Source: Globomyces pollinis-pini (Eukaryota > Chytridiomycota > Chytridiomycetes > Rhizophydiales > Globomycetaceae). Taken from it: a stretch of DNA of 28,681 bases. The position numbers and the translations under genes were made by a program. The number at the start of each line of letters is the position of its first letter. Within the stretch, counting starts at the first letter, position 1. The notes below the pieces were generated by a model. It made no database searches, was not told the origin of the DNA, and saw nothing but the letters and a program-made list of their open reading frames with translations. This document shows, piece after piece, positions 19,148-28,681 of the stretch. The stretch covers positions 1,070 through 29,750 of the forward strand of contig MU621298.1 of the NCBI GenBank assembly GCA_025399215.1, read 5' to 3'.

Positions 19148-20575
19148 TTAAGTTTCATCAATCTGAGTTGGGACAGGTTGATAGCGTGAGCCATTCCAAT
19201 CCTTAATTACTTCATCAATATCTTCCAACGGTACTCCTTTTGTTTCCGGCAAATAAAAGTAGATCCAAAGCAGAAACAGTGTTAGAAATCCAGTATAAAG
19301 AAAAAATACACCTCCATTAGGTAAGTCATGTATAACTGTTGGGGCTGTTTTAATTGACAGAACTTGAAATAACAGTTCAAACAAGATACCCACTGTACCT
19401 GATTTTGCACGAAGATGAACAGGATATATTTCACTTGGTATCACATAATGCATTATCCCCCAAGAAATTGTATATCCGGTCATAAAGATATATATGCACC
19501 CAATAGCGCCATAACCCCAACTATTGAACACTAGTGGAGTGGTGTAAATATATACACCTATATACATAAAGGAGCTTGCCATCAATAAGGTACCAAAGAG
19601 CATCAAAGGCCTCCTGCCCAAAACATCTACTATCATCAATGCTGGTATAGTCATGATCAGTTTTACTATCCCCACAAATCCAGTCGCCAAAAGATCTTGT
19701 CCATTATTCAGTCCAATTTTTTGAAACAGTACTGGTGCAAAATAGTGAATCAAATTTTGACCTGCAAATTGTTGAAGGATAACAAATACAACACCAATAT
19801 ATAGGCGATCTAGATTTGATGAACTAAATACATCACTCCAATTTGAAATATGCTGAGATCTTAAATGATCTTGGATGGTGTCAATTTCATTTTGAATTTC
19901 TTCATCGGTAGTGGAAAGTTCTCTTATAAATGCCAAAGATTCTTTAGCTTCCGAAAATCTAGATTTCATACATAACCATCTAGCTGATCTTGGGATAAAG
20001 AAACAACCACAAAACAAAATAATCGAAGGGACAAGTTGTAATCCTAATGGAATTCTGAATTGATTTGGTGGATTATCAGTAAAATCAATAAATGTAATAA
20101 AATAATTGATCCAATACGATATAGCGCTCCCAATAACGACCATTAGCTGTTGAATACCTACGATTCTTCCTCGAATGTGTGTGGACGCCATTTCAGCATT
20201 GTACAAGGCAACAGACACAATCATACAAAACAATCCAAATCCGGATAATAATCTACCCAGGTAAAATATATACAAGTTCCAACAAACAGTTTGGAAAAAG
20301 GCTCCAATGATAAACACTAATGAAGTCATCATTATAGTGTCTCGTCTGCCAAACCGATCGTTCAAATAGAACTGAATTAATGCTGAGAAGAGACCTCCGA
20401 TTTGTAAAACAGATGAAATAGTTCCATTCAAATCGTTTTGATTTTCTATAGTGATTCCCATTTCTGTTTGGAAACTTGGAACTGTCAATATCCCTGATAA
20501 AATCCCTGTATCGTAGCCGAACGTTAATCCCCCTAAACAAGTGAACAGTGCTATTGCATATTCTCTAGAACCCAT
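19148..20575 (-). CDS. sugar transporter of the major facilitator superfamily (sugar porter)
   Basis: Intronless 475-codon frame with ATG at 20573-20575 and TAA at 19148-19150. Twelve hydrophobic segments are visible. Sugar-porter signatures in order: GYDTGILSG (20-28), NDRFGRRD (72-79), RGRIVGIQQ (135-143), PRSARWL (195-201), QQFAGQNLIHYFAP (268-281), DVLGRRPLM (317-325), PSEIYPVHLRAKSG (380-393) and PETKGVPLEDIDEV (443-456). It resembles fungal hexose and disaccharide proton symporters of the plasma membrane; the substrate cannot be told. The QQFAGQN motif (family QQxxGxN) is typical of substrate-binding helix 7. Being intronless among intron-rich neighbours is unusual here; the BTB and ADP/ATP carrier genes are the other cases. 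It is divergent from the TauD-like gene. Confidence 0.93.
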   Translation of the reverse strand: MGSREYAIALFTCLGGLTFGYDTGILSGILTVPSFQTEMGITIENQNDLNGTISSVLQIGGLFSALIQFYLNDRFGRRDTIMMTSLVFIIGAFFQTVCWNLYIFYLGRLLSGFGLFCMIVSVALYNAEMASTHIRGRIVGIQQLMVVIGSAISYWINYFITFIDFTDNPPNQFRIPLGLQLVPSIILFCGCFFIPRSARWLCMKSRFSEAKESLAFIRELSTTDEEIQNEIDTIQDHLRSQHISNWSDVFSSSNLDRLYIGVVFVILQQFAGQNLIHYFAPVLFQKIGLNNGQDLLATGFVGIVKLIMTIPALMIVDVLGRRPLMLFGTLLMASSFMYIGVYIYTTPLVFNSWGYGAIGCIYIFMTGYTISWGIMHYVIPSEIYPVHLRAKSGTVGILFELLFQVLSIKTAPTVIHDLPNGGVFFLYTGFLTLFLLWIYFYLPETKGVPLEDIDEVIKDWNGSRYQPVPTQIDET

Positions 20576-20997
20576 TCTATAAGGTCAACTGGAAAAAGTC
20601 AACATTCAAAAGTCAATGCATGGACTCATGGTCCATGAACTGTTTATAAAACACCTTATTATTTGATGATATCTTTAATTTAAAATGTGAACATCAATCT
20701 ATCATTCTCATGGTAATTCACTGTGTTATACACATTACATGTAAGTGAATTGTGACTTCAGTTACAACTCAATTTATCGAGAAACCTACGGCAAACAACT
20801 TTATTCAAGTCTGATCATCAGGAATCAAGAGTTCAACCCAGTTAAAGAGTTCGGATAATTCAAGTGAAAGTGGCATTTTGGGTCAGGAACTCAAACAGAA
20901 CATTGACCTCAAGTCACGCAATAATGATCACACTTTGGTTGACAGTTGATTCATAAGTTGACGGTTATCAAACGAAAGTTCAAAGTTTCTAAAATTA
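20576..20997. promoter_or_regulatory. divergent spacer between the sugar transporter and the TauD-like gene
   Basis: About 420 bp holding both promoters. A 7-bp inverted repeat (CATGGAC-TCATG-GTCCATG, 20619-20637) lies about 45 nt upstream of the transporter start. Several AGTCAA/GTCAA blocks occur near it. No function assigned. Confidence 0.45.
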
Positions 20998-22056
20998 ATG
21001 GTCACTACCACAAGTTTACAACCAAATCTGGAATTTCCTAAAATCATTCAAAATCAGGATTCACTTGATCGCGACGAGTTCCTTGCTTGGGCCACAAAAA
21101 ACAAAAAATCAATTGCTGCAACTTTGAGACTTCATGGTGCCATTTTATTTAGAGATTTTCCAATTAAAGATCCAGTTGATTTCAATGATTTTGTAGAATC
21201 TTTAGGAATTGAAAGTTTACCATATATTGGTAAGAAAGATTATACGTACCTAACATATGTAGGCGGTGCTGCTGTTAGACATCAAGTATATAAAAATGTC
21301 CATACCACCAATGAATCACCACCAGATCAATTCATTCCCTTTCATCACGGTATTATGATTTACCATTAACTTTAAAGAAATGTCTCAAGTACCACAGTAT
21401 CCACAATGTCTGTTTTTCTATTGTGATGTTGCTCCTCTAAAAGGTTTAGTTATTGTGGATTGATGATATTAGGAGGTGAAACTCCGTTATTGCAAAGTGA
21501 CGTTCTGTACAATCGAGTGAATGAATTATTCCCAAGTTTCATTGCCAAATTAGAAAAGGAAGGTGTGATTTACACCAGAATTATTCCAAAAGAGGATGAT
21601 CCAAGTTCACCAGTTGGACGAGGATGGAAAAGTACATTCCAAGTGAAAGATAAGGAATCCGCAAAGATAGCTGCATCTAAATTAAATGTGACTCTTGAAT
21701 GGTTACCAAATGGTGATGTTAAAACTGTATCTCCTATTCTACCACCAATCAAGACACTTGCCAATGCATTTAACCGTAAAGTTTTCTTTAACTCTGCAAT
21801 TGCAGCTTATACTGGCACAGCAGATTCACGTAATGATCCAAAGAAAAGTGTATGTTTTGGTAATGGTGAATATTTTGATGATAATGTCATACAAGAAATA
21901 TCAAAGATAATGCATGATCTCAGTGTAGCTATACCTTGGAAGAAAGGTGATGTAGTCTTTATCGACAACAATCAAGTCATGCATTCTAGAAGTCCAAACT
22001 TTACTCCTCCAAGAAAGATTATGGCCTTTTTAGGGCTTAATTGTCCCTATGAATAA
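20998..22056 (+). CDS. TauD/TfdA (clavaminate-synthase-like) Fe(II)/2-oxoglutarate dioxygenase
   Basis: Uses Fe(II), O2 and 2-oxoglutarate to oxidise a small substrate. Exons 20998-21349, 21378-21443 and 21473-22056 with 28- and 29-nt introns; 333 aa. The first intron falls inside the metal motif and splicing restores FHHEMSQVP (HxE, about 116-118). The distal ligand is in VFIDNNQVMHSRSPNF (His about 310), and the 2-oxoglutarate-binding Arg is in PPRKIMAF (about 320). GAILFRDFP and FFYCDVAPLKGGETPL are the usual core strands. HxE rather than HxD is typical of the clavaminate synthase/SyrP-like subgroup. The substrate is unknown and no biosynthetic cluster surrounds it. The stop codon overlaps an AATAAA (22052-22057). 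Confidence 0.93.
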
Positions 22057-22057
22057 A
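22052..22057 (+). promoter_or_regulatory. poly(A) signal overlapping the TauD-like stop codon
   Basis: GAA TAA A reads AATAAA across the last codon and the stop. Confidence 0.4.
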
Positions 22058-22218
22058 TTTCGAGTTGTTTTTTAAGATACTTTTTGATTTTGTTTAACTT
22101 ACGTGTACTAGGAATTAACATGATATAGATCAAACCATTAAAAACCCAAAAGGCAATTTTTGATACTGTGGGACCCATAAGGAAACGCGTCGTTGGCGCT
22201 GATTTTTTATCTTTCAAA

Positions 22219-23143
22219 ATGTCAGAGATAAACAAAGGGTTCTATTCCTTCTTGGAAAACATGCAACAAAACTATATTCAATCCGGTATCATCAATTCAA
22301 CCATGATAGCATATTGTTATCTTTGCGTTGGAAAAGGAACGATTTGGAAAGTTTTATTGTTATTAGCAGTATTAGAAGGTTTAAGAAGTTGGTCGTATGC
22401 TGTATCAGGTAGTCTTGGACTTGAAATTACTAGTTGCAGTCCTGTAGGATATTACTTTATCTTAACTCAACAACCATTATGGTCCATGGCGGAAACTGTT
22501 CAAGTTGAATATAGTCGACAAAAATATTTAGCATTAGAACATCGTAAAGATAGAATTCCGAAACATTTACATTATTTTTTCTACTTTGGATATTTTTGTT
22601 CTATTTCACTTGGGGTAAATGATTATAATTTGTAATGAATAGTTTGCAACAGCTGGTGCTCAAATCGCGTCTTGTTATTCAAGTACATCATATAAAGATT
22701 ACATTGATGGGTTAAAGACTTTAGTAGTTGCAATTCTTGAAGTTGTAGTTGCCTATTATCTAATCAGTACTGGTATTAGACTTAGAAGTGAAGCACCTTC
22801 TACTCAATCTTATCAAGATTTCTTTATTGATTTTATTAAATCAAGTGTATTCAGATTGTTGATTCAAGTACCAATGTATTTGATTTTTAGTTTCATCGCC
22901 TTGTATACGAACGTTGCTCCAAGAGGAAAAGTCAAACATTCTGACTTTGATAAATACAACATTCAAGGGTTTTTTGATAGTTATAAACATTACATGCCTC
23001 TACTATTATTGGTGGATACATTTCTGACCGGTCTAGCTGTAAAGAAGATGAAAACCAGTAATGTGGTTAGAACTGAACTAAAGACAAACAAGAAAGAAGA
23101 GGATGAGGAACTTTCCGAGACTAAGAAAGGGACCAAAATTTAA
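22219..23143 (+). CDS. polytopic membrane protein of unknown family (6-7 TM)
   Basis: Exons 22219-22614 and 22643-23143 join in phase 0 over a 28-nt intron, giving 298 aa. I recognise no family. Hydrophobic segments lie at about 24-52, 73-95, 116-142 (spanning the splice junction), 154-176, 199-222 and 246-266, with polar loops. The C-terminus is a charged, Lys/Glu-rich tail (NKKEEDEELSETKKG), probably cytosolic. There is no signal peptide and no GPCR hallmark such as DRY or NPxxY. The first ATG is 22219; an open frame of 17 codons precedes it without ATG. It lies 162 bp after the TauD-like gene in the same direction and converges on SCAI. AATAAA follows directly after the stop (23144-23149). 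Confidence 0.75.
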
Positions 23144-23249
23144 AATAAATGACTTCTTAAACATTTCTTGAGTGCATTATGAACTGTACATTAAGGACTA
23201 AAATCAAAAAGTGAATAGCAAAAACTGTATTAAAATTCCTAGCATTTGT

Positions 23250-25446
23250 CTACTTTGCTTCACCGCCAGCAGTATCAGGAAATTGATAGAACTGACCCAC
23301 ACTGCATAGCCCAACCAATTCAGAGACGTTATTAATCAATGATGGTGCCACGAAAATAGAAGCAGGAAGGGCAGGATAAGCAACAGGATGATGCTAATTC
23401 TATATGAATATAAAACTACACATACCTTTGTTTCTTTAAAGCTTGAATGGGAAGTTAATAACACACTGGTCAAAACGAAACGAACACAAAATTGTCGTAA
23501 GAAATCATCTTGGATAAATCTACGGTAAGATTTGTCTGTACAGTTATAAACATGTAATTAATTATATACCTAAACTTTCATCCTGGTCTAATAAATCAGC
23601 AATCAGCTTCTCCGTTTGCTCTATAATAGAGATGGACTTTTCCCAGATTTGAGGTGTTAATTGTGTAATATCGGAAATAAACGCAAAAGCTTTAACTGGA
23701 CAGTGTAGAAAGAGGGAAAAGAGTGATCCGATTTGTGTGGTATCTTTTATAGACGATGGATATTCAACAGGTGACATCAAGCAAACAAAAGGTTGATTGA
23801 ATACTTTTGGGAAATCCTATTACGTTCAACTAAATTTGAACATTTACCTTAAACGCTACACTATTGTTGCTATCCACAATAACAAACATTGGTTTACGAG
23901 TGAACGGAACTAAATCCTGTGGATGTAACGTATGGGTGAGAGCGTTTTGATCTGCATCAATCTTTTCCGGTGTTTTTCTACTGTAGTTTACTGCAGTAGC
24001 AATTCCACCAACATAATCTTCACATTAAACTCCAATTAATATACCTGTGGCTTTCACATCGCCTTTTAATTGGCGTTTAGAACCATCAGCAGAAATGTAC
24101 AATAAGAGTGCAGAGTGTTCTGAAATATCCTTGAAACAAGTAGAAATGTAAAGTGCCAGTTGAGCAAATGCTGGCCTATACAAAAGATATTTTCTTGGAT
24201 TTGATCGACGACTTGCACGTTCCTCTTCACCATCCTGTGTTCTACTGTTATCAATACTAGCCATTCCCACTCCACTAGTTGTTTGATCTATAACTTGCTG
24301 AGTCTGAGGAATTGGTGCTGCGGCTTTAGCCCATCCACCCATTGTAGATGGTTCTCTTTCAAGGGATTGTAAAATTCTATACATATCCAAGGTAAGCTCC
24401 GAAAATTTAATCTAAATGATAAACGTTATTTCCATCGAACCTGATTTTGATAATTTCCAACAAGAATTGCTTCTTGAAGTCGTAACTTTGGTAACCCTTC
24501 CTTATCATATTTGTTGGAGGCATCACATTTAAGTCTGTTTAAACAAGCCAAAGGAGTTCCTTCAAAATCAACAGGTGCAAGTTTCTTTTCAGCCTACAAT
24601 ATTATTAGATGAAACAAACAATAAACAAAAGTAGCGATCAAATAAATGTAAACTGTGTTTAATTACCTCCAAGAAAGTTGAAATTTCCGATAATACAACA
24701 TTCCATTCAGCATAATCATTAGGTTTGAAAGCAGTATTATAATCTTCAACCAAAGTGGATAAATTATCCATCAATTTTTTGATCATATCATTTCGGTTTA
24801 ATAACAAACAAACCACAATAAATCTTGCATAATATCTTAATTTCTTCACCATTAAAGCAGGACTGTTAATTAAATTACATTATAGTTACTTTTTTGCTTC
24901 CAATACATCCTTAAAGTAATTTCGTTCATTAATAGCTGGTTGAGTTAGTAAAGAAACCATGTGTTATACCTTGATAAAATACAAAAGATTCGTATAAATA
25001 ATTCGTTTCACTAGTTTTCAAATAGTAGAGGTAGTAAAGTTGACCAATTTTCGATGCTAATTCACCTATTTCCCAACGCTTCAAATCATAATAATCTTTA
25101 TTTTCTAATACAGCTCTTTATGTAAATTAATAGGAAATCATTACCGATGTTGTTGTTGAAACTTCCACAAACGAGTGTAAACTTCAAAGGTTCTTTGAAA
25201 GTGAGGTGGCCAGTTTCGACCGGTCGGAGGTAGTTCTCTGTAACGAATGAGAAGAATCTGTATCAACAAACCTTAGACCAACAAATAGTTGTTGTGATTT
25301 TTCCAGTAAATAACGAAACTCTATACAGAATGAGCAATGAATAAGACACCTTCGACTATTTTTGTAGGACCAGATTGTGAACTAGAGTGAACTGGACCAG
25401 AATCAGTCGGTTCATTCCTTGTTGGACCGGATATCGTATCGTCCAT
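23250..25446 (-). CDS. SCAI: SCAI homologue (12 exons)
   Basis: SCAI in animals is a nuclear protein that represses MRTF/SRF transcription and binds 53BP1 in double-strand-break repair. Exons by plus coordinate: 25350-25446, 25272-25320, 25145-25237, 24970-25115, 24890-24935, 24667-24862, 24441-24593, 24045-24411, 23848-24017, 23570-23816, 23426-23535, 23250-23393; 605 aa, close to the animal length. Conserved blocks in order: EFRYLLEKSQQLFVGL, FEVYTRLWKFQQQHR, RWEIGELASKIGQLYY, KKLRYYARFIVVCLLLN, EWNVVLSEISTFLE, LDMYRILQSLEREP, NPRKYLLYRPAFAQL, LVPFTRKPMFVIVDSNNS and GSLFSLFLHCPVKAF. Introns are 27-34 nt except one of 73 nt. All junctions keep the frame, so the gene looks functional. Its role outside animals is not established. 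Confidence 0.93.
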
Positions 25447-25713
25447 TGCAAAATATGAAAAAAAGCAACACACACGCTTTGACTTGCTAGTTTCAATCTA
25501 CTCAAGTTTAAATCCCCCATCATGAAAGCATTTGGTGTACTACTAGATAATATAAAGAGTTAATTTTGAATGTTACTTTAGAATCTTAAGGATTCCCTTC
25601 TGGTCCACAGTTTTTTGGATTCAATACCATTATGAACTTTCAAAAGACAATAGAGAAAATGTTATTCATACCAAAATTAAATGAAGAAATGATTAATCTT
25701 TTTATTGAGCAAA
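25447..25713. other. spacer between SCAI and RPL3 (same strand)
   Basis: Upstream of SCAI and downstream of RPL3, so it holds the SCAI promoter and the RPL3 terminator. AATAAA on the minus strand at 25701-25706, just past the RPL3 stop, is the likely poly(A) signal. Confidence 0.5.
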
Positions 25714-27037
25714 CTACTTCAAGTTCTTCTTGAGAGTACCAAGATAAGCAGACTTTTCTTCGGTAGATTGGTAACGTCCGTGTCCGAATTTAGAAGAAGT
25801 ATCAATGAATTTAAGAGTGACTTGTTCCAAAGCGGATCTCTTGGTTTGCACCAAAAGAGTCTTACGAAGAGTAACAGCACGCTTACGGATACCTGGGCAT
25901 GAACCCTTGATCATGATCCAGTCTTGGTTGACAACACCGTAATGTGGGAAACCACCCATTGGAGTGATGGACTTGGCGGTCAAATCGAAATCGGTAGAAG
26001 CGTTACCCTTGTCTTCAGCTTTACCAACACGGTAGACTTTCTTGTTCATTTCGGTACGGTGGTGATAACCATCTTGACCAGCACGTGGAATAGAGTACTT
26101 TACACGGGATGGATGCCAAGCACCAATACAAGCGACCTTACGGAGACCTTTGTGGGTCTTTCTAGGAAGTTTCTTGGTACCCCAACGAGCAGTAACACCG
26201 GTGAAACCGTGACCTTTAGTAACTCCGATAACATCGATCATTTCATCTTGTTCGAAAAGGGAAGAAGCAGAGATTTGCTTTTCAAAGTGTTCTTTAGCCC
26301 ATTGGACCTTGTCAGCAACAGATCCACCGTTCAATTGAACTTCCATGATGTGAGCCTTCTTTTGTCCAGCAAGGTTTAATTTACGGACTTGAGTGTGGAC
26401 AATGACACGAACAACTTGACAGTATTTAACAATGCGAGCAAGTTGTTGTTCAATAGGTTTAGCACCATCAGCATATTTCTTGACATATTTGGTGAAAGCC
26501 TTTTTCTTTGAGCGGTAGAAGTTCTTGTAGAAACGACGGATGATATCTTCAGATAAATGTTCGGCCCAAACGGTAGCAAGGGATCGAAGACCACGAGGGG
26601 TTTCAACGTAACCAACAACACCAACAACAACAACTGGAGGAGTTTCAATGATGGTGACAGCTTCAACAATTTCCTTCTTGTGCATTTTGGCACCAGGACG
26701 ATCCAAGTCACGGACAATATGAGTCATACCAGCCTTGTAACCGACGAAAGCAGTCAAGTGAACTGGCTTGCTAGCATCGTCTCTTGGGAAAGATTTAACT
26801 TTACCACGATAACGGCGAGCACGCTTACGTGGAAGGAACCCTAAGGAACCATGTCTTGGTTGTTCAAATTTGCAGTGAGACTAAAATTGGTTAATAATTG
26901 CATTGAAAGAAGTATTGATATTTCTAATGAATTCCATTAAACTGTAAATGAATTTGCAGAGGATATGAAGGACATGAGTGACAGTTTGATTAATGGATGG
27001 ATGGATTGATTGATTGATATCTCTTATAACTTACCAT
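25714..27037 (-). CDS. RPL3: 60S ribosomal protein uL3 (RPL3)
   Basis: Large-subunit ribosomal protein near the peptidyl-transferase centre. Coding exon 1 is only the ATG (27035-27037), then a 154-nt intron with a GTAAGT donor (26881-27034), then exon 2 (25714-26880); 389 aa. Exon 2 begins [20 protein letters not shown], the eukaryotic uL3 start after Met. Other hallmarks: [85 protein letters not shown] and [15 protein letters not shown]. Length and sequence are normal. The long intron after ATG is common in ribosomal protein genes of intron-poor fungi and stands out here. It is divergent from the ADP/ATP carrier across a 680-bp spacer. Confidence 0.97.
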
Positions 27038-27719
27038 GAACTAAAAATGTGAAGATAAAATGTAGGTGAAATTAGACAAAAAATAGTATCAAGCCACACT
27101 CATAGGAAAACCAAAAAATTAAAGTCATTCAACCAGCCATGATGAATCATTTTGGGATGAGGCCACCAACTAATTGATGGGAGGACTATGATGCCTTACA
27201 CTTGATCTGAGCTAAACCATACTTAGTGAATTATCACTGCTGTTAGACTATCGTATATGATCCTAAAGTTGTGATAAACTAATCATATACCTAAATAAAA
27301 CAAATTATAAAACTATTAGAATATGCTAAAGAAATATAAATTTACTATGTATTAGCTAAATTAAAGCTCCAACCACCTTAACATCGTTAGAGTGGTTATT
27401 TGAATGAATGCTAGATGTAGAGGCCCCGTAACACATTGTGCTTAATGAACAACACAGATAGGCAGTTGTTCTAGAAGTGTTTTACGGCTAGTTGGTGAGT
27501 CACCAATTCAAAAATAACGCCAACCAACTCAAAACAAAGAGGAAACAATCATTCACAGTCCTAGAACTATCCCTGAAAAGACAAATTCATTTCGACCATC
27601 CAAACAACAAAAATCACCTCAATTCCAATCGCTTTTTTGGGTTACACCGACTGCATATGGCATTGAAACATCCGATTCTCTATAAATATTGGAAGTCTTT
27701 AGGTCCAGCTAACCTCTTA
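27038..27719. promoter_or_regulatory. divergent promoter region of RPL3 and the ADP/ATP carrier
   Basis: Long spacer between two highly expressed genes. TATAAATA at 27681-27688 lies 32 nt upstream of the preferred carrier ATG and is a good TATA-box candidate. The part from 27492 is open in frame with the carrier but only has an ATG at 27657. Nothing else is defined; a short AACCAC...GTGGTT inverted repeat occurs near 27372-27396. Confidence 0.5.
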
Positions 27720-28655
27720 ATGTCTACTACTACTACTCAAAAACCAAACTTTGCCGAGAAACTAGCCAAAGATTTTCTGGTTGGTGGTACTTCTGCTGTT
27801 GTTGCCAAAACTTTCACAGCACCAATTGAACGTGTTAAATTAATCATCCAAACTCAGGATGCTAATCCAAAAATCATTTCTGGTGAAGTACCAAGATATA
27901 CTGGGATTGGAAACGCTTTCCGAAGAGTTGCTGCTGAACAAGGTATTGCTGCCTTTTGGCGTGGTAACGTTGCCAACTGTATTCGTTACTTTCCAACTCA
28001 GGCTTTAAATCTTGCTTCAAAAGATCAAATCAAAGCTGCCTTACCTAAATACAACCCTAAAACCGAATTTTGGCAATTTTTAGGTGTCAATCTTTTCTCT
28101 GGTGGTTTAGGAGGAGCTTTGACTCTTTCTGTTGTGTACCCACTTGACTATGCTCGAACGCGTCTAGCATCTGATGTTGGTACTGGTAAGAAAACCTTTA
28201 ATGGTATTGGTGATGCCATTTTGAAAACTGCTAAAGGACCAAAAGGAGTTTTGTCTCTTTATCAAGGATTTGGAGTGTCTGTTGCAGGGATTGTCATGTA
28301 TCGTGGTACCCAATTAGGTTTGAATGATACCTTCAAGGGTCTTAACCCATATGATAATGAAGTGACTCTGCGTGGACTGGTATCCAAATGGTTGATTGCT
28401 CAAGTATCTGTAATTGTATCAGGATATCCATCATATCCACTTGATACTGTTCGTCGTCGTTTGATGATGGAATCCGAGAAACCAGTGGATCAACGTATTT
28501 ACAAAGGAACAGTTGACTGTTTCAAGAAGATTGTTCGTGAAGAAGGAGCAACCGCACTTTTCAAAGGAGCAGGGGCCAACGTTATCCGTAGTGCAGGAGC
28601 AGCTTTAGTGCTTGTTCTTTATGGAGAAGCTCAAGCATATATGAAAGCCAATTAA
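27720..28655 (+). CDS. AAC: mitochondrial ADP/ATP carrier
   Basis: Exchanges cytosolic ADP for matrix ATP across the inner mitochondrial membrane. Intronless, 311 aa from the ATG at 27720. Three mitochondrial-carrier repeats carry PIERVKLIIQTQ, PLDYARTRLASD and PLDTVRRRLMMES. The last contains the carrier-specific arginine signature, here RRRLMM instead of the usual RRRMMM. RYFPTQALNLASKD and WRGNVANCIRYFPTQA are AAC-specific. I chose 27720 (MSTTTTQKPNF) because it gives the normal length and lies 32 nt after a TATA box. The ATG at 27657 would add 21 residues (MALKHPILYKYW...), possibly a leader, and cannot be excluded. It is divergent from RPL3. Confidence 0.96.
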   Translation: MSTTTTQKPNFAEKLAKDFLVGGTSAVVAKTFTAPIERVKLIIQTQDANPKIISGEVPRYTGIGNAFRRVAAEQGIAAFWRGNVANCIRYFPTQALNLASKDQIKAALPKYNPKTEFWQFLGVNLFSGGLGGALTLSVVYPLDYARTRLASDVGTGKKTFNGIGDAILKTAKGPKGVLSLYQGFGVSVAGIVMYRGTQLGLNDTFKGLNPYDNEVTLRGLVSKWLIAQVSVIVSGYPSYPLDTVRRRLMMESEKPVDQRIYKGTVDCFKKIVREEGATALFKGAGANVIRSAGAALVLVLYGEAQAYMKAN

Positions 28656-28681
28656 TACAATTAGTGATATAATTTCATTGA

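Noticed and set aside
25924..26844. Long plus-strand frames opposite RPL3
   Set aside because: They are antisense shadows of a strongly conserved, codon-biased gene; their translations match no family.

Overview
The window is nuclear DNA from a compact, AT-rich eukaryotic genome. Protein-coding genes lie head-to-head or tail-to-tail with short spacers and are cut by very short GT-AG introns. I placed 58 introns: 53 are 23-34 nt, and the others are 73, 78, 94, 154 and 345 nt. The gene content is opisthokont and fungus-like: a Tuba/Gef1-type DH-BAR-SH3 RhoGEF, a sugar-porter MFS protein, a TauD/clavaminate-synthase-like dioxygenase and a sirtuin relic of HST3/4 flavour. A CCDC40-like axonemal ruler protein and a SCAI homologue are also present. 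CCDC40 is normally kept only by organisms with motile cilia, so I infer a zoosporic, early-diverging fungus or close relative. I cannot name the species from the sequence.

Layout. Positions 1-3236 are a decayed zone: a partial hypothetical gene, a degenerate tandem array of hairpin-bearing repeats, a truncated and frameshifted sirtuin, Ty1/copia and PIF/Harbinger-type relics, and telomere-like TTAGGG motifs. From 3237 to the right end the window is gene-dense: CCDC40-like (-), ADP-ribosylglycohydrolase copy 1 (+), BTB protein (-), ADP-ribosylglycohydrolase copy 2 (+), V-ATPase c'' (-), RhoGEF (+), OXA1 (-), TTBK-like kinase (+), sugar transporter (-), TauD-like dioxygenase (+), orphan polytopic membrane protein (+), SCAI (-), ribosomal protein uL3 (-) and ADP/ATP carrier (+).

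Functional themes. Most genes are housekeeping: mitochondrial membrane biogenesis and nucleotide exchange (OXA1, AAC), vacuolar acidification (V-ATPase c''), translation (uL3), actin/Cdc42-type signalling (RhoGEF), and flagellar assembly (CCDC40). The two ADP-ribosylglycohydrolases are a recent duplication that flanks the BTB gene. Their DNA identity is mosaic, which suggests gene conversion, and one copy has lost its C-terminal tail.

The most unusual features are in gene structure. OXA1 contains an 8-nt microexon that restores the conserved PWW motif. The uL3 first coding exon is only the ATG. One intron is GC-AG. The RhoGEF carries a 345-nt intron, over ten times its neighbours, filled with short hairpin repeats. 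Only 11 of 58 introns have lengths divisible by three, and all 11 contain an in-frame stop. All exon models come from reading frames, splice motifs and family conservation; no transcript data were available.
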